Shown: piece by piece, positions 1 to 16,112 of the stretch | How positions within the stretch are numbered: position 1 is the first letter of the stretch | How the letters are laid out: every line of letters starts with the position of its first letter | Assembly (NCBI GenBank): GCA_037039925.1 | Contig: JAXRKP010000001.1 | Location: 741,001-805,000 of the forward strand | DNA: 64,000 nt | From: Doris montereyensis | Lineage: Eukaryota; Mollusca; Gastropoda; Nudibranchia; Dorididae | Direction of reading: 5' to 3' | Notes under the pieces: generated by a model | What the model was told of the DNA's origin: nothing | Seen by the model: the letters and a program-made list of their open reading frames with translations, nothing else | The model's database searches: none | Position numbers and translations under genes: made by a program

Positions 1-1917
1 ATATTTATTCAAGCCCTTTCCAACCATGTATGTTATGATAGGGAATGTGTAATACAATGTGCTCTCACACTATAGTAAACGAGGGTGGTCAGACGTGAAC
101 GCCAATGGCGAGCCGCTGAAAAACCAGGTTGTGAGACACCCCTCTCTCTTTCTTCGCATTGCGTGATAGCTTAATGAATGATAGTCGTCTCTGATTGGTC
201 AAATCAGATTGTGCTAAAAATAGGCTTTATAGTGATACCCCTAGTCCCGCTGATGTCAAAGTTCAGAGCTCATCCGAGGCGATTAAAGTTTTTAAACACT
301 CCGTAGAACTACTTACGTAAGAAACTCAGAGAAAACAAGCCCACCAAAAGAAAGCTCATTCAATTTTGCATTAGAAATTACACTACTAGTATCATTAAAT
401 TTTGACTTTGTGAGTTACCGCGACAGAGCTTTGTTTAATGCGTCCTCAACCAAAACACGGCACAGCCTTCTAACTAGATCTAATAGGCGGTATGCATCAT
501 CGATTCAGTGCCTAGAGACAAGTTATGCCTTTTTTGCATTTTTTTATTTTCTACATCGATAAAAAGCCGTTTTGTAGTTTTTGGCGAGTCGTGAAAAAAA
601 ATTGGGCTTGTTCTATGTATTCATGACTTCAAGTTTAAGAAGTATTAGTTTTGTAAGTGATCGTTTTTGTGAGATATAGAATTTAGAAGGTTAGAATTAG
701 AATTGATGCTTTGGCCAATTTGAAAATTTTAACAAATTTTCGAAAATTAAAAAATTTGTAACTTTGTTTAATATTGTCCTACTCTACAGAAATGATTTTG
801 GTATCAAATTACTCAGGTAATAACTTTCTTTCCAGTGGTAGCAATTGTTTTTCTATTGCTTACACTAGAGATTTCGGTTTGGACTACCTAATATAATAAT
901 AATAATATTGTCTTTGATATTCAGAATTTTAAATTGGATGTGATAAGACTTTTGTTAGTTTTCTCTTACTTGCTGAAAAGCTGTGTGGTTTCATTTGTAT
1001 TTGAAGACAGGGATCAGGGATATGCTGCCAGATTTTGTCTTATTTGAAAGTTATTTTATCTATGAATGAAATATAATTTCAAAAACCATTCAGAAAATTA
1101 TAACACCAATAAGCATTTATATAATAATATGCTGTCTGAAATGGCATTTAATTTGTGTATTATTCTTTTTTTCACTTCCAGAAACTCAGTTGTCAATGGG
1201 CAAATACTTAAACAAATCAATCTTTACTTTTATTTTAAAGAAAATTATCAAATTGTTTAACCCATTGCTATTCAAAACTTAATTTATAATTAGGCCATAA
1301 GTGTGTATCACATCAGGCACAGGAGGTAACTAGTGCAACACAACAACATGGTATCAGAAAATATTCCTTGTGCTTACGGCACTCTGCTTGAAATAACGTT
1401 CAAATCAAAAAAATGCTTTCACTTCTAGTATTTTAGATTCTGACATAATTCCTCTTTCATCTCGTAATATATGGCATGCATCCATATTATCTTTGACACT
1501 GTTCAATTTGTTAGACCACTTAGAAATTGACAGTTCAGATGAAGATTGTGACTCTCCGTCAGCTGTAGAATTTCGTATAGATCTAGTTCTGGATCTGAAT
1601 TGCTGTCATTCTCAAACTCAACATCAAAATCTGTCTCTACCAAATTTACATCACTGGTTTCTGTGCTACTTAAAACTAAAACATCTTTATTCCACAAGGA
1701 ATTGAGAAAATAAAATGCTCTTTTACAGCAGGTACACACATGTGTACTTGTCAAGAAATTTCGCCCGTCTTAAAAAATTAACGTTTCGATAACCAATAAA
1801 GCAATTTAGATCAAGTAAACGGATACTTTCATTTTGATGTACTCGTCATTTCCTGAAAACAATAGAAGTAACTTATTATATTGTTGTTTCAACGTAAATA
1901 AGCTCCATTACACAGTA
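1..1917. other. Unassigned AT-rich DNA
   Basis: No gene, tRNA or recognisable transposon is supported here. Short open frames occur on both strands. One on the minus strand near 1503-1754 encodes a mildly acidic stretch with a Cys-x-x-Cys and may be a degraded transposon remnant, but nothing decisive is visible. Confidence 0.4.
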
Positions 1918-2234
1918 CAGGAGTCCCCAAACTGCGGGTCATGACCACTTGGTCATGAGCGTTTTCCCAGGGGTCATGAAGGGTCCAACTGGGTTACTAA
2001 CACTGTTGTTAGGTATTGTTAACGTTTAGCTCGCTAGGTCAGGGTTAACGTTTCAATTTGTATCAATAAACAATTGTTTTTATTGCTTTTTCTGCTGTGA
2101 TTATTAAAAAATGTTAATATTGTATCTGCGATATTAAAAATAACTATGTTTTCAAAAGGTTATAAAGGTGGGGGTTATGGTAGGTTTGTTACTATGGAAA
2201 AGGGTCACGTATTGGAAAAGTTTGGGAGACCCTT
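1918..2234. mobile_element. hAT-like non-autonomous element
   Basis: The left end reads CAGGAGTCCCCAAACTGCGG and the right end, in reverse complement, reads AAGGGTCTCCCAAACTTTTC. These imperfect terminal inverted repeats resemble hAT (Charlie-type) ends. There is no coding capacity inside about 317 bp. I could not find a clean 8-bp target duplication, so the exact right border is approximate. Confidence 0.6.
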
Positions 2235-3254
2235 CACTTGATGATAGGCGAAGATCGTAGCGAACGCCTTGAAGAGCCTTGTTTTAAGGATCCCTTGGCT
2301 GTCTACATGGCAGTCCAGGTAAAGTTTTGAAATCCAACAAAAAACTCTGCGAGACCCGCCTTAGTTGTGGATGTGGGTGAAATTTTTAATATAATCAAAT
2401 CAAATTCACGAATGGCGGCAGAAATTCAAGTTCAAAAATAATTTCTTTTGACAGTGTTTTTTGTTTTGATGTTTTGTTCTTTTGTTAATGAACTGTTGTT
2501 CATTTGATAAGTTTTATAAATTGTTGCTTTACAAATGAAATTTGACTGCATCCTTTATAGTCAGCATAAGATAAGTTTCAGCTTTTGATACTGATGATAC
2601 ATTTCAAGCTTTGACCAAATGAAATTTAATTTCATTACTTTTGTCTTTACCACAATTAGATATCTTTGCTGGGCATTTGATATCGGTATTTCTCTAAATA
2701 TGTGAGCCCAGTCCTCATAAACATATATGAAAAAGACAATTTTCAAATTGGGATATTTATGGCTTCAAATGTCATCAAAATAATAAATTTGATGAATATC
2801 TAAGATAGTATTAGTAGTTAGTACTATATACATGCTGTCAGTACATATTTTTTAATAAACTTTTTAAAAAATCATGAGGGGCTTGACAAACTTTTTCATA
2901 ATCATCATACCTCGTTCAGATTTTTGTCGTCATTGTAAAGGTCCTCTCATATTTAATACATGTATATGGGTTTGAAGTATGCATGATTTTAATTTTAAGG
3001 CTCTCAACATATTGGAAGCTATGTAACCCAAACTTTGAAAAGCCCTGTTTCTGAACAATGTATCACAAATTTATTACCATTTTGTAATTACATCATAATC
3101 ATATTCATAAATATTAATATACATGTTCATTTTGTTTTCTTGTGATCTGTGACCGACCATAGAGTTTGGAATGTTCTTGAAAATTATTCTACATTCATAA
3201 GACCTTTTAAAAGAAAAGTTTTGTTCTACATACACATATAAATATAATATAAAT
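2235..3254. other. Unassigned DNA with a SINE tail fragment
   Basis: About 2280-2400 (plus strand) matches the 3' part of the SINE family seen intact at 34031-34318: CCCTTGGCTGT, then GGCAGTCC, then a GGATGTGGG and AATCAAATCAAAT tail. The rest is AT-rich with nothing recognisable. Confidence 0.45.
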
Positions 3255-3307
3255 TGTCGAGCAGTGGGTAGTAATTAGCTACATGGTTAAGCTAATTCTC
3301 CCTGTCC
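3255..3307 (-). repeat. Truncated 3' LTR stub
   Basis: Starts TGTCGAGCAGTGG and keeps the GCTAATTCTCC and CTGTCC blocks of the full LTR at 5860-5912. It then passes directly into integrase coding sequence, marking a deletion junction near 3307. Confidence 0.7.
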
Positions 3308-4004
3308 CAGCTTTGGCTACCCTTTCCGTATCTATTCCCTTTAACGGAACCGCTTCCGGGTATCGGGTACTGAAGTCTACAGCAGTCAAAATGTAACGAT
3401 GACCTCTTTCAGAAGCTGGTTAGATCGGGCCAATCAAATCAATAGCTATCCTAGAGAAAGACTCATCAATAAGAGGCAAGTTTTCCATCGAAACTTTCCC
3501 TTTCGGCGCGGATGTCTGGCACTGATCACAAGACTGGCAGTAACTAGTGACATTGCTCCACAAGTTAGACAAGTAAAAGTGCATTAGGATCCGTTCAGCC
3601 GACTTCTTAGCGGCAAGATGGCCCGCTAAGATATTCTCGTAGCCCAAACACATTATTTTTGTGTGCAGTTCGGTCGGTACCACTACTTGACTAAATGAAT
3701 CTCCGTGCTCTATCTTAGGAGTTTGGAAATATCGCATAAGCACCCCTTTGTCAAACCCACAGAAACTCTCATTCGCACGACCTGTCCGCCTTATTTCTCC
3801 AGACTTTGTGAGTTTGCAGAGGCAGTTGAGAGATTTATCCTCGGTTTGCATGCGCACGAGATCATGCTTTGTCACCCTGATGTCAATACTTTCCATTGTC
3901 TTTAATTTCTTGACCGGGCGGCATGAGCTTTGCCTTGTCTCCACAGCCAGAGTGAATGTGGGATCTATAACGCTCTGCTTTTCCGAGTCACAAGACATAT
4001 GCAC
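3308..4004 (-). pseudogene. Gypsy integrase remnant (zinc-binding domain and start of core)
   Basis: The 3420-4004 frame carries an H2C2 zinc-binding module (GHLAAKKSAERI, then CQSCDQC) and the core entry IAIDLIGPI with the first catalytic Asp. The next frame, 3310-3415, continues with RYILTAVDFSTRYPEAVPL. It ends before the second Asp and the Glu of the DDE triad. Integrase inserts the cDNA copy. This copy cannot be active. Confidence 0.85.
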
Positions 4005-4019
4005 TGTTTCGTTGCATCA

Positions 4020-4433
4020 GGCAGAATTGATTATTCCTGAGCATTTGGCACCAGGAATATTCCCAACTATTACACTATGCAAAGGGTCATCCATGACCAC
4101 TGCAGTAACAGTGCCTTTATAGAAGGAACACTCTATAGCAACTTGCACAATAGGGACACGTTCGATTCCTCCATTAGCTAAGTGTGCTATAGTTTTTGGA
4201 GCAGATGGATGAATATGTCCAACTAGATCGCGTCACACCACGACACAAGCACAACCACTGTCTCTAACTCTAAGCACTTCTACCGGTTTTCCATTCATTG
4301 TTCCTGGTGCTACCGGCATCCTGTCTCTCAAAGTGACAGTATGACACGTCGCTGACAAGACTGGCACAGGGCAACTGCAACTTAGAGATGGGGTGGCATT
4401 ACTGCATCCATTTTCAATGGTAACTGCCGCCAC
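4020..4433 (-). pseudogene. Gypsy aspartic protease remnant
   Basis: Minus-strand frames contain VLRVRDSGCACVVV, with the D-S-G active-site triad of retropepsins. After a frame change comes a flap and C-terminal region ending in VIVGNIPGAK (I-G-N-type closing motif). A stop follows near 4020. The family cleaves the Gag-Pol polyprotein. Confidence 0.75.
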
Positions 4434-5460
4434 CCGTTGCTGATTTCTATTTTTCGACCAGCATTGCTCTTTGGTGTGTCCTTTCTTTTACAATAGGTGC
4501 ATACCACGATCGTCCTCTCCTGCACGGCTGCTACCTTCATACTGCGCTTCTCACAGTCCTTTGCCCAGTGTCCTTTCTTCCCACACTTATGGCATGCTGT
4601 TTGTTTCGACCGGGTCTCATCTCTCTGCTTACGAGTAATATGAGTGTTGAAAAGTGCTATCGACTTAGGCTCCATGGTAGCCGGTTTTTGTTTATTAAAC
4701 GCGACTTGTTGGCCACGAGCCTCAATACACATCTCCGTTAAGGAGACTAAATTTTCGAAGAAGTCGGTTTTCTTTCTTTCAAAAAAACCTACAGTTGATT
4801 ACTATATGTATTCATCAGCTGCTCTTGCACAATAATATCTGCCGCTTCTTTTACATCCCTTACGTCCTTCTTGGCTAATTCCAGCCATTTTTTCTAGTAT
4901 CCCATTATTCTTATTCTGAATTGGGAGATCTTTTCACTGCTTTTGGGAAGGCTCATCTGAAATTTCCTGCGGAAACCTTCTGACGTAAGGTTATATTGCT
5001 TGAGCAAGGCTTCTTTCACCTTCTCGTATTGACCCGCCTCTTTGTCACTTAGACGGCTATGCTTCCAAGGCCTTTCCTTTTAACAGGGCGCTTAAAATGT
5101 ACTGCCCAATTTTTGCGTTCCCACCCATTTACTTTACAGAAGCAAAATGCTCAAAATGAAAAATAGTCTCGCTCGTCGTCAAGGGGTTGTAACCTGACAC
5201 TGACAATCCATTATTTCGTACCGGGTTTTCTCCAACTGGAGTTTCCAGTCTGAGACGAGATAGCTCCGTTTCTTTTTCTAATAATTCCTTTTTAGCCTGG
5301 CTCTCCTGCAGGAATCTACTTTTTCCTGTTCCAGTTCCATTGCCTCATCAACCCATTTTTTCAAGGCATTACCTACCAGTTTTGAGATAAGCCAAGCTTC
5401 TCAGAACCCAGTGCTAATAATCTTTCGATTTCCATATTGGTTTGCCTGATACTACGGACC
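4382..5460 (-). pseudogene. Gypsy gag remnant with CCHC zinc knuckle
   Basis: Minus-strand translations give a capsid-like stretch around 4860-5060 containing LLKQYNLTSEGFRRKF, then a nucleocapsid-like region with a CHKCGKKGHWAKDC knuckle (C-x2-C-x4-H-x4-C) near 4550-4600. Several stops and frameshifts break it. Gag coats the element's RNA. The knuckle binds nucleic acid. Confidence 0.75.
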
Positions 5461-5859
5461 AAATTAAATGAAACAATATGTCAACACATGCGTAGTCTAT
5501 TCCGTCAGTGCTAAGGAATCGCGAATAACAGTGAACAGTTTACCCAAACGAAGGATTATAAATCAACCTCTCCGCGCGGAGAAACCTGACATTACTGACA
5601 ATAGGTCAGCAGAGTTCACCGTCGACACTCCTCTGCAATTATAGTATTTATACTATAGTATCAAATTACCGCTACCCTGCTATCACAAGGAACCCGACAG
5701 ATGAGGGAAGTCTTTACGGTATACGTCAGGCTCTACTCTGACTACTACTACTACTGAATATATGCCTTGACTGCTTGTTTTTGCAAGTGTGATGAGAACT
5801 TCGCCGATTATTCCTTCAACAATTAATTAATTAATTATCCCACCACTGCCACCAAAATA

Positions 5860-6243
5860 TGTCGAACCGTGGACAGTAAATAGCTCCATGGTTACGCTAA
5901 TTCTCCTGTCCGACATAAGAGTGTTGAAGGATATACGAAGTCTCACACAAGCATGCAACTCACAAGAAATTAAGAGTTACAAGTCCAATTTACGATAGAC
6001 AGGTAATAATTATCAATACGATGATAAATACAATAATTAAAACGACAAAGAATCACTAATGCAAACCAAAGGTAAAACAATTGGATCTGCCATACCTTGA
6101 TACCAAAGCAATGCAATACACAGACCTATCTATATCACCAAAAGAAATTAAAGTAAAACACATATGATATAGTCACTATAAGTATAAATGTTAACATTAA
6201 CATGAACTTGTTCTTGATGTTCGCTGGTCGTTTTTGATCGACA
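5860..6243 (-). repeat. 5' LTR of the Gypsy element
   Basis: A 384-bp segment bounded by inverted hexamers, TGTCGA at 5860 and TCGACA ending at 6243. Its last ~53 bp (plus-strand 5860-5912) match 3255-3307, the stub of the other LTR. Immediately inside lies TGGTGGCAGTGGTGGGAT on the minus strand, a sequence typical of a primer-binding region. Its high-coordinate end abuts the 3' end of the neighbouring LINE. Confidence 0.75.
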
Positions 6244-10974
<4,731 letters not shown>

Positions 10975-11140
10975 AGCAGACCTCGGAGAAAGTGAAAAGA
11001 ATATATAAAGGAGGCACTAAAGCAAAGCAATTGATCTTCAGTGAAGGAAACAGAAAATGTCAGGACAAGGTAGCCTGGAAAAAGATCATTTCGGGCATCT
11101 AAACCTATACACCGGAAGGTAGAATGGGAGATGATAAAGA
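10975..11140 (+). mobile_element. 3' fragment of the same LINE family as 6244-8420
   Basis: The plus strand encodes EGNRKCQDKVAWKKIISG, closely matching EGNRKCQDRASWRKIISG at the C-terminus of the minus-strand LINE. Only the last part of the ORF is present. Confidence 0.75.
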
Positions 11141-11547
11141 AAGAACATTTTGAAAGTAGATCTATAATCCATATCACCGCACAATTGCAGACTCGTTGTC
11201 TCCAACACGTTTTCAAAGTCCTTTTTAGTTCCCTGGAACGCACACAGTACATCTGCCTGTTAGGCGCTTCTTACTGACGCTTTGATATGATATGTCTCTG
11301 TCTATAGTTGCGTTATCATTCACATATGAGTCAAATGGGGAAAACAGAGTGAAATACATGTAACTGGAGGAGTTTAATCAGTGTTGTCGGGATGGCTTTA
11401 TACCATAACCAGAGGTGTGGCGTACCCATTATTGTAGGTGGTGTCACGATAAAATACTGTCATAATATCATACTTTCAGACAGATGATATAAATCATAAA
11501 ACACGATGTAGCACAATGTAGTAACACCTCCGCAAACTTTTGAACAG

Positions 11548-11558
11548 TGAGAGAGAGA

Positions 11559-11644
<86 letters not shown>

Positions 11645-11759
11645 GAGGGATAAAGAGAAAAGAGAGAGAGAGGGAGGGAGAGAGGAGAAAGAGAGCCAGG
11701 AGAGAGAAGGGATAGGGAAAACAGAGAGGGAGAGAGAGTAAAGACAGCGAAAGGGAGAT

Positions 11760-11838
<79 letters not shown>

Positions 11839-11928
11839 GGAGAGAGAGGGAGAGAAAGGGGGGGGAGAGAAAGAAAGAAAGAGCGAGAGAGAGAGAAAGG
11901 GGAGATGGAGAAAGAGAGAAACAGAAAT

Positions 11929-11965
<37 letters not shown>

Positions 11966-11988
11966 TACAGAGGGAGAGAGACAGAGAC

Positions 11989-12082
<94 letters not shown>

Positions 12083-12090
12083 GGGGGGCA
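11548..12090. repeat. Long GA-rich and AT compound microsatellite
   Basis: Roughly 540 bp of almost pure purine (GA)n on the plus strand with short interruptions, containing an (AT)n block at 11988-12044. Long open frames on both strands are artefacts of the dinucleotide repeat. Confidence 0.95.
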
Positions 12091-12591
12091 GACAGACAAA
12101 TAGGCAGATTGAAAAGGCCTGCAAGGCATAGACACGGCCAGGGATACTGCAAAAAGAAAAAAGGCGTTGAAATCATAAGCATTTTTACGATCTTATCCCT
12201 ATGCAATAACAATAATATCAAACACACACTACACACGCACAAGCTTCACTCCCATGTGTGCCTTAGTACTACATGTATTACACTTATAGACATGACACTG
12301 GCACTTGTGACACAACGCTCCTTTATGAGAGTGAGAGTACTGAAAGTTTGAAGACAACGTTCGTCCGATAAGGAAGAATAAAAGTTGAATCAAAAAGGCG
12401 AATCAAAAACGTACCGGAAGTACATTAATTCTCCCGAAATACAAACGCAAGGATTTTGTTTTGTAATCGTGATTAATGCTAAGCCAGCAGTGTTATGAAT
12501 CTGCCTTATATGGCTCTCTCTGGTATACTCGTTAGTAAGTTGTACTCGTATTGTTTTCATCGTTGTTGATGGTCTAAAAAATCTGGTTATT

Positions 12592-12660
12592 TTTTATTTA
12601 GATCTAGAATTTAGATCTATTCTAGATCTATATAGATTAGATCTAGATCTAGGTCTAATT
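12592..12660. repeat. Cluster of TAGATCTA palindromes
   Basis: Repeated short palindromic AGATCT/TAGATC units in about 70 bp. Further single copies occur down to about 12960. Function unknown. Confidence 0.6.
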
Positions 12661-12699
12661 GTTGGTATTGGTTGAGATCTACATTTTTAGAGATGGGGC

Positions 12700-12838
12700 G
12701 TGTGGCGGAAGAAATCTATCTACAATCCCTTACCAACTCTGAACGCCCCCAGCCCCCATCCCACTCGCCCACCACGGTGTGGGGGTAGGGGGTTCGGTTC
12801 AAGGAAAGGGATTGTGGATAGATTTCTTCCGTCTCACC
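12700..12838. repeat. Long imperfect hairpin (possible foldback MITE)
   Basis: Arms at 12707-12731 and 12806-12830 are 25 bp each with one mismatch. The intervening sequence continues the foldback: a C-rich GAACGCCCCCAGCCCCCA side faces a G-rich TGTGGGGGTAGGGGGTTC side. A single stem with a small loop can therefore form. Confidence 0.7.
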
Positions 12839-13319
12839 AATAAACCTAGATCTAAGACTTAGAAGCCGATGCCGACTACAATTACACATTCGACACACTT
12901 TCTTTTACGCTGCTAAACCACAAAATTAGAATATATACCCATAGATCTTTATTTAGATAGTGAGCTTTAGGAAACGGATAAGGTTAGATCTGGTTACAGT
13001 AGTAGCGATCTAAGAATGTGCTCCCCAGGAGACCGAAAAATTGTGATTTTGTATGCAGACCCTGGTAGTAAGTCTAAGTAAGCAGATAGCAATGTTAATG
13101 CACAAAGAAAGGCTATGACATGACTATTATTCGATTATATATACTTCTAACTCAACCTGCTGATCATGCAATTAACCATTATATCAGTTAATGAGGGCTT
13201 GGTCGGCCTTGCAGGAGGCAAAACTTTGTGTAGCCGAAGGTCATCCAAGTACTCCGATCTGATGTCCTATTTGACCAAGAAATGGTTGGCCAGATAGGAA
13301 TATCTCGCCATATTTATTC

Positions 13320-13490
13320 AAATGGAAATGAAGGGAAAATAAGGAGGGGTTCAGGGGGTCTCACCCCATGATTATGCGAAAACTCAGTGGGAAAAAAAAG
13401 GGGGTGGCCTCTCCCCCCGATTATGCAAAAATCTACTTAAAAATCAAGTAGGGGGTTTCAGTGGGGACTCCCCCATGAATAAATGTCCTA
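13320..13490. repeat. G-rich degenerate direct repeat
   Basis: Three loose units of about 55 bp, each with a GGGG-rich head, a CCCC block and a (C)ATGATTATGC-like or similar segment. Unassigned. Confidence 0.4.
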
Positions 13491-13739
13491 AGATAGAATA
13501 GATACATTAATACTCAATGAAATACTTATAATAATAACTGATAGTTAACCTTTATCCGGCAGGTCCCATTTATAATTCTCCTGCTGAACACTCTAAGCAC
13601 ACCTACGCTAGTGATGGGTCCGGTACATTTGCTTCACTCCCAGCCTTCCAGTGAGGCAGAGCGTTAGTGGCGGGTCCTGTATTAACTGCAGTGCGCTCAA
13701 GGACGGGTAGAAGAAAGGCCTCCGGATCTTGGGGAGTAT

Positions 13740-14040
13740 CGCCTAGTCGAGTTTCCTCCCACCTCGGGTTTGGTCTAGTCTAGTTTCCCCCGCCTTGGGT
13801 TTAGTCTAGTAGTTTTTTTTGCCTTCAGATTTAGTCTAGTAGTTTCCCTTTGCCTTAAGTTTAATCTAGTAGTTTTCCTTTGCCTTCAGTTTAGTCAAGT
13901 AGTTTCCATTTGCCTTCAGTTTGATCTAGTAGTTTCCCTTTGCCTCAGCTTGGTCTAGTCGAGTTTCTCTTTGCTTCAAGTAGTTTGGTCTAGATCTAGT
14001 TAAGTTTTTCTTTGCTTCGAGTTTCTTTTTATTTCTTTCG
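13740..14040. repeat. ~33 bp minisatellite
   Basis: About eight degenerate units around the core TTTAGTCTAGTAGTTTCCCT followed by TTGCCTTCAG. The units at 13860-13950 are the most regular. Confidence 0.75.
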
Positions 14041-15337
14041 AGTTAGTCGAATATATTAGAGATCATTGGTTTGAATGGTATTATGAATTCGTTATGATGA
14101 ATAACCTCCTGGTATGTAACGCAAAGGAGAAGAGTCAGTAATTGTGGAGTTACCAACTTTACGTTACGTCCCTCTGTAAGGAGAGGTGAGTTAAAACTTT
14201 GTGAGCAAACATGTTGGCTTGTTGATTTTAGATAGATAAATGAGCTATGATTTTGTGGAGGAACACTGAGTTTCCTGATTGTAATGAGATGAGTTATACC
14301 GTGTGGATGAACAGATGGTTTACGGAGACCTGGGTGATAGATGTGTCGTAATCTGTGAGTTGCTGTAGGTGAAGATTATTGACCCGTGTCTGCAGTTAGG
14401 CCCAGTGAGGGATGGTTCATATGTGGTGAACATCTTAGTAAACTTTAAGGGGGCGACAAATTCCCGTCAGGCAATTAACTGATTTGGCTAGGGAACTTTT
14501 TATACGGTTCTCCCCAAACGGTCCTACTGACGTAACCCAGACTCTTTTTTTGTGTGGGTTAACTGTGAAATGGAAATGGATGTTGTACGGCACTTCTGAG
14601 TATTAGAAGGGGCTGTGCAGAGCATGAGATGACTGATAGACCGAGATAGTTGTTTTATAGCACTTCTGACGTATTAGAAGGGGTTGTGTAGGGCATGTGA
14701 TATATGGTTATATCCAGGAGAGAGCGTGATACGACCGCCCAGTAGATAGAGATAAGTCCATGGGAGGCGCCCTCCAGAACGTGTCGTGCTGTAATAACTC
14801 ATATTTTGTCACCATTTAGAGATATAGATATTATTGATTGATTCGCATGCATTGTGAAATGTTGATTTCTAGTTGATGGAAATGTCAGATTAAGTGAAAA
14901 GTACCATATTAAAAGTAGAGTCACACAATCCAAATCTTGCCTGCGTTTGCCTTTCTACTCGTTTATCTCCTGTTTGTGTCCCAGTTCACATAGCAATTGG
15001 GTGGTGTTGTCGAAAAATACTTATCTTTTCTCTATCTGCCTCTCTCTGTCTCTTCTTCTCTTCTATATTCTTAACCCACGCACAACTGAACACTTGGCGT
15101 GTTGTCGAAAACTTATATTCTTCTCTACCTACTTATATTTTCTCCATCTATCTCTCGCCTCTTCTCTATTTTTATTTCTCCATCTCTCTCTCTCTCTTCT
15201 TCTCTTTTTTTAAAAACCATAACTTTAACATATATATATAAATATGTATAAAACAATTGTTACCAATTTTTCATCTCTTTAAAGAAAATATTTTCCTGCT
15301 CTTTTCGGCAGTGAACTATTCAGGTGGTAATTGAGCC
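14041..15337. other. Region upstream of DCLRE1A
   Basis: No gene is recognised. An ACTTCTGA(C)GTATTAGAAGGGG block is repeated at about 14590 and 14662. CT-rich stretches occur near 15030-15210. The sequence CTTTTCGGCAG ending at 15311 could be a 3' splice site for an exon carrying the DCLRE1A start codon, which would imply an upstream non-coding exon. No promoter motif can be defended. Confidence 0.35.
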
Positions 15338-15407
15338 ATGGCCCCAGACTCTGATGAGGAGGATGAGATTTGGAATTATCAAATGAAAGCCACACCATGG
15401 AATAAAG
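15338..15407 (+). CDS. DCLRE1A: DCLRE1A exon 1 (start codon)
   Basis: ATG at 15338 after GAGCC. Encodes 23 residues rich in Asp and Glu, including EEDEIWNYQ, then one base of a split Gly codon before GTAGAA. Phase 1 matches exon 2. Confidence 0.85.
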
Positions 15408-16023
15408 GTAGAATAGAGGAGTTAAAATTTTAATTCACCAAATTCAGCCTTTTCTTGTATATCACTACAGCTTTAACAGCTGGCGAAAAATGAATTTATT
15501 TTATAATTACTATATATGAAATTTTATTTGTAATTGTGTTTCCATTTCCTCAGTTTTCTATTGAAATGTACAAGAATAATAAATTGAAGACATACATCTT
15601 TAGATAGATACTTTTAGATTGTTATGTGTCCGTCTTTGTTTTATGTTTGTCTTTGCTTGTAGTTAATTTTTTTAGGGGGGGTGTACACAGGGTTGCCAAG
15701 CGTCCTGTATTTTGCGGGACAGTCCCATATACGCGTCGCCTGTCCCTCAAATCTGACTTTCTCAACTGTTAAACTTTCAGCGAAAACCCCCACTGTACAA
15801 CTAACGTTGTCATAATTATATTATTGTAACAATGCATCGTATCGACATAAGCTGAGATACCTGTACAACACTAGACTCATTATGTATCTGCTGTACTGTT
15901 ATTACTAATTAGAATGTAAACTTTATAATAGGAGCATTGCCTTCTTATAAAAAAGACGGCACCATTATTCACCTGTGTGTCTGTGCGTGAGAGAGACTCT
16001 CTCTGTCTCTCTCTCTGTCTCTG

Positions 16024-16112
<89 letters not shown>

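Larger units (their letters stand above)
3255..6243 (-). mobile_element. Ty3/Gypsy LTR retrotransposon, decayed and internally deleted
   Basis: Read on the minus strand the order is 5' LTR (6243-5860), primer-binding region (about 5846-5859), gag, protease, integrase, then a 53-bp stub of the 3' LTR (3307-3255). Frames are broken many times. No reverse transcriptase or RNase H is visible. Protease leads directly into the integrase zinc-binding region, the order described for Gmr1-like Ty3/Gypsy elements in which integrase precedes reverse transcriptase. Integrase breaks off inside its catalytic core and joins the last bases of the 3' LTR, so the missing RT-RH was probably removed with the distal half. 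The flanks (AAAT before 3255, CCACA after 6243) do not form a target duplication. Confidence 0.85.

Noticed and set aside
1503..1754. Acidic Cys-containing frame as a piggyBac transposase remnant, with TTAACCCATTGC at 1257 as its end
   Set aside because: No inverted partner end was found and the protein similarity is too weak.
3748..4122. Plus-strand open frame of 124 residues
   Set aside because: Lies opposite the Gypsy protease and integrase, which explain the sequence.
11460..12242. Long minus-strand open frames of alternating Ser-Leu
   Set aside because: Produced entirely by (GA)n and (AT)n dinucleotide repeats, open in all frames.
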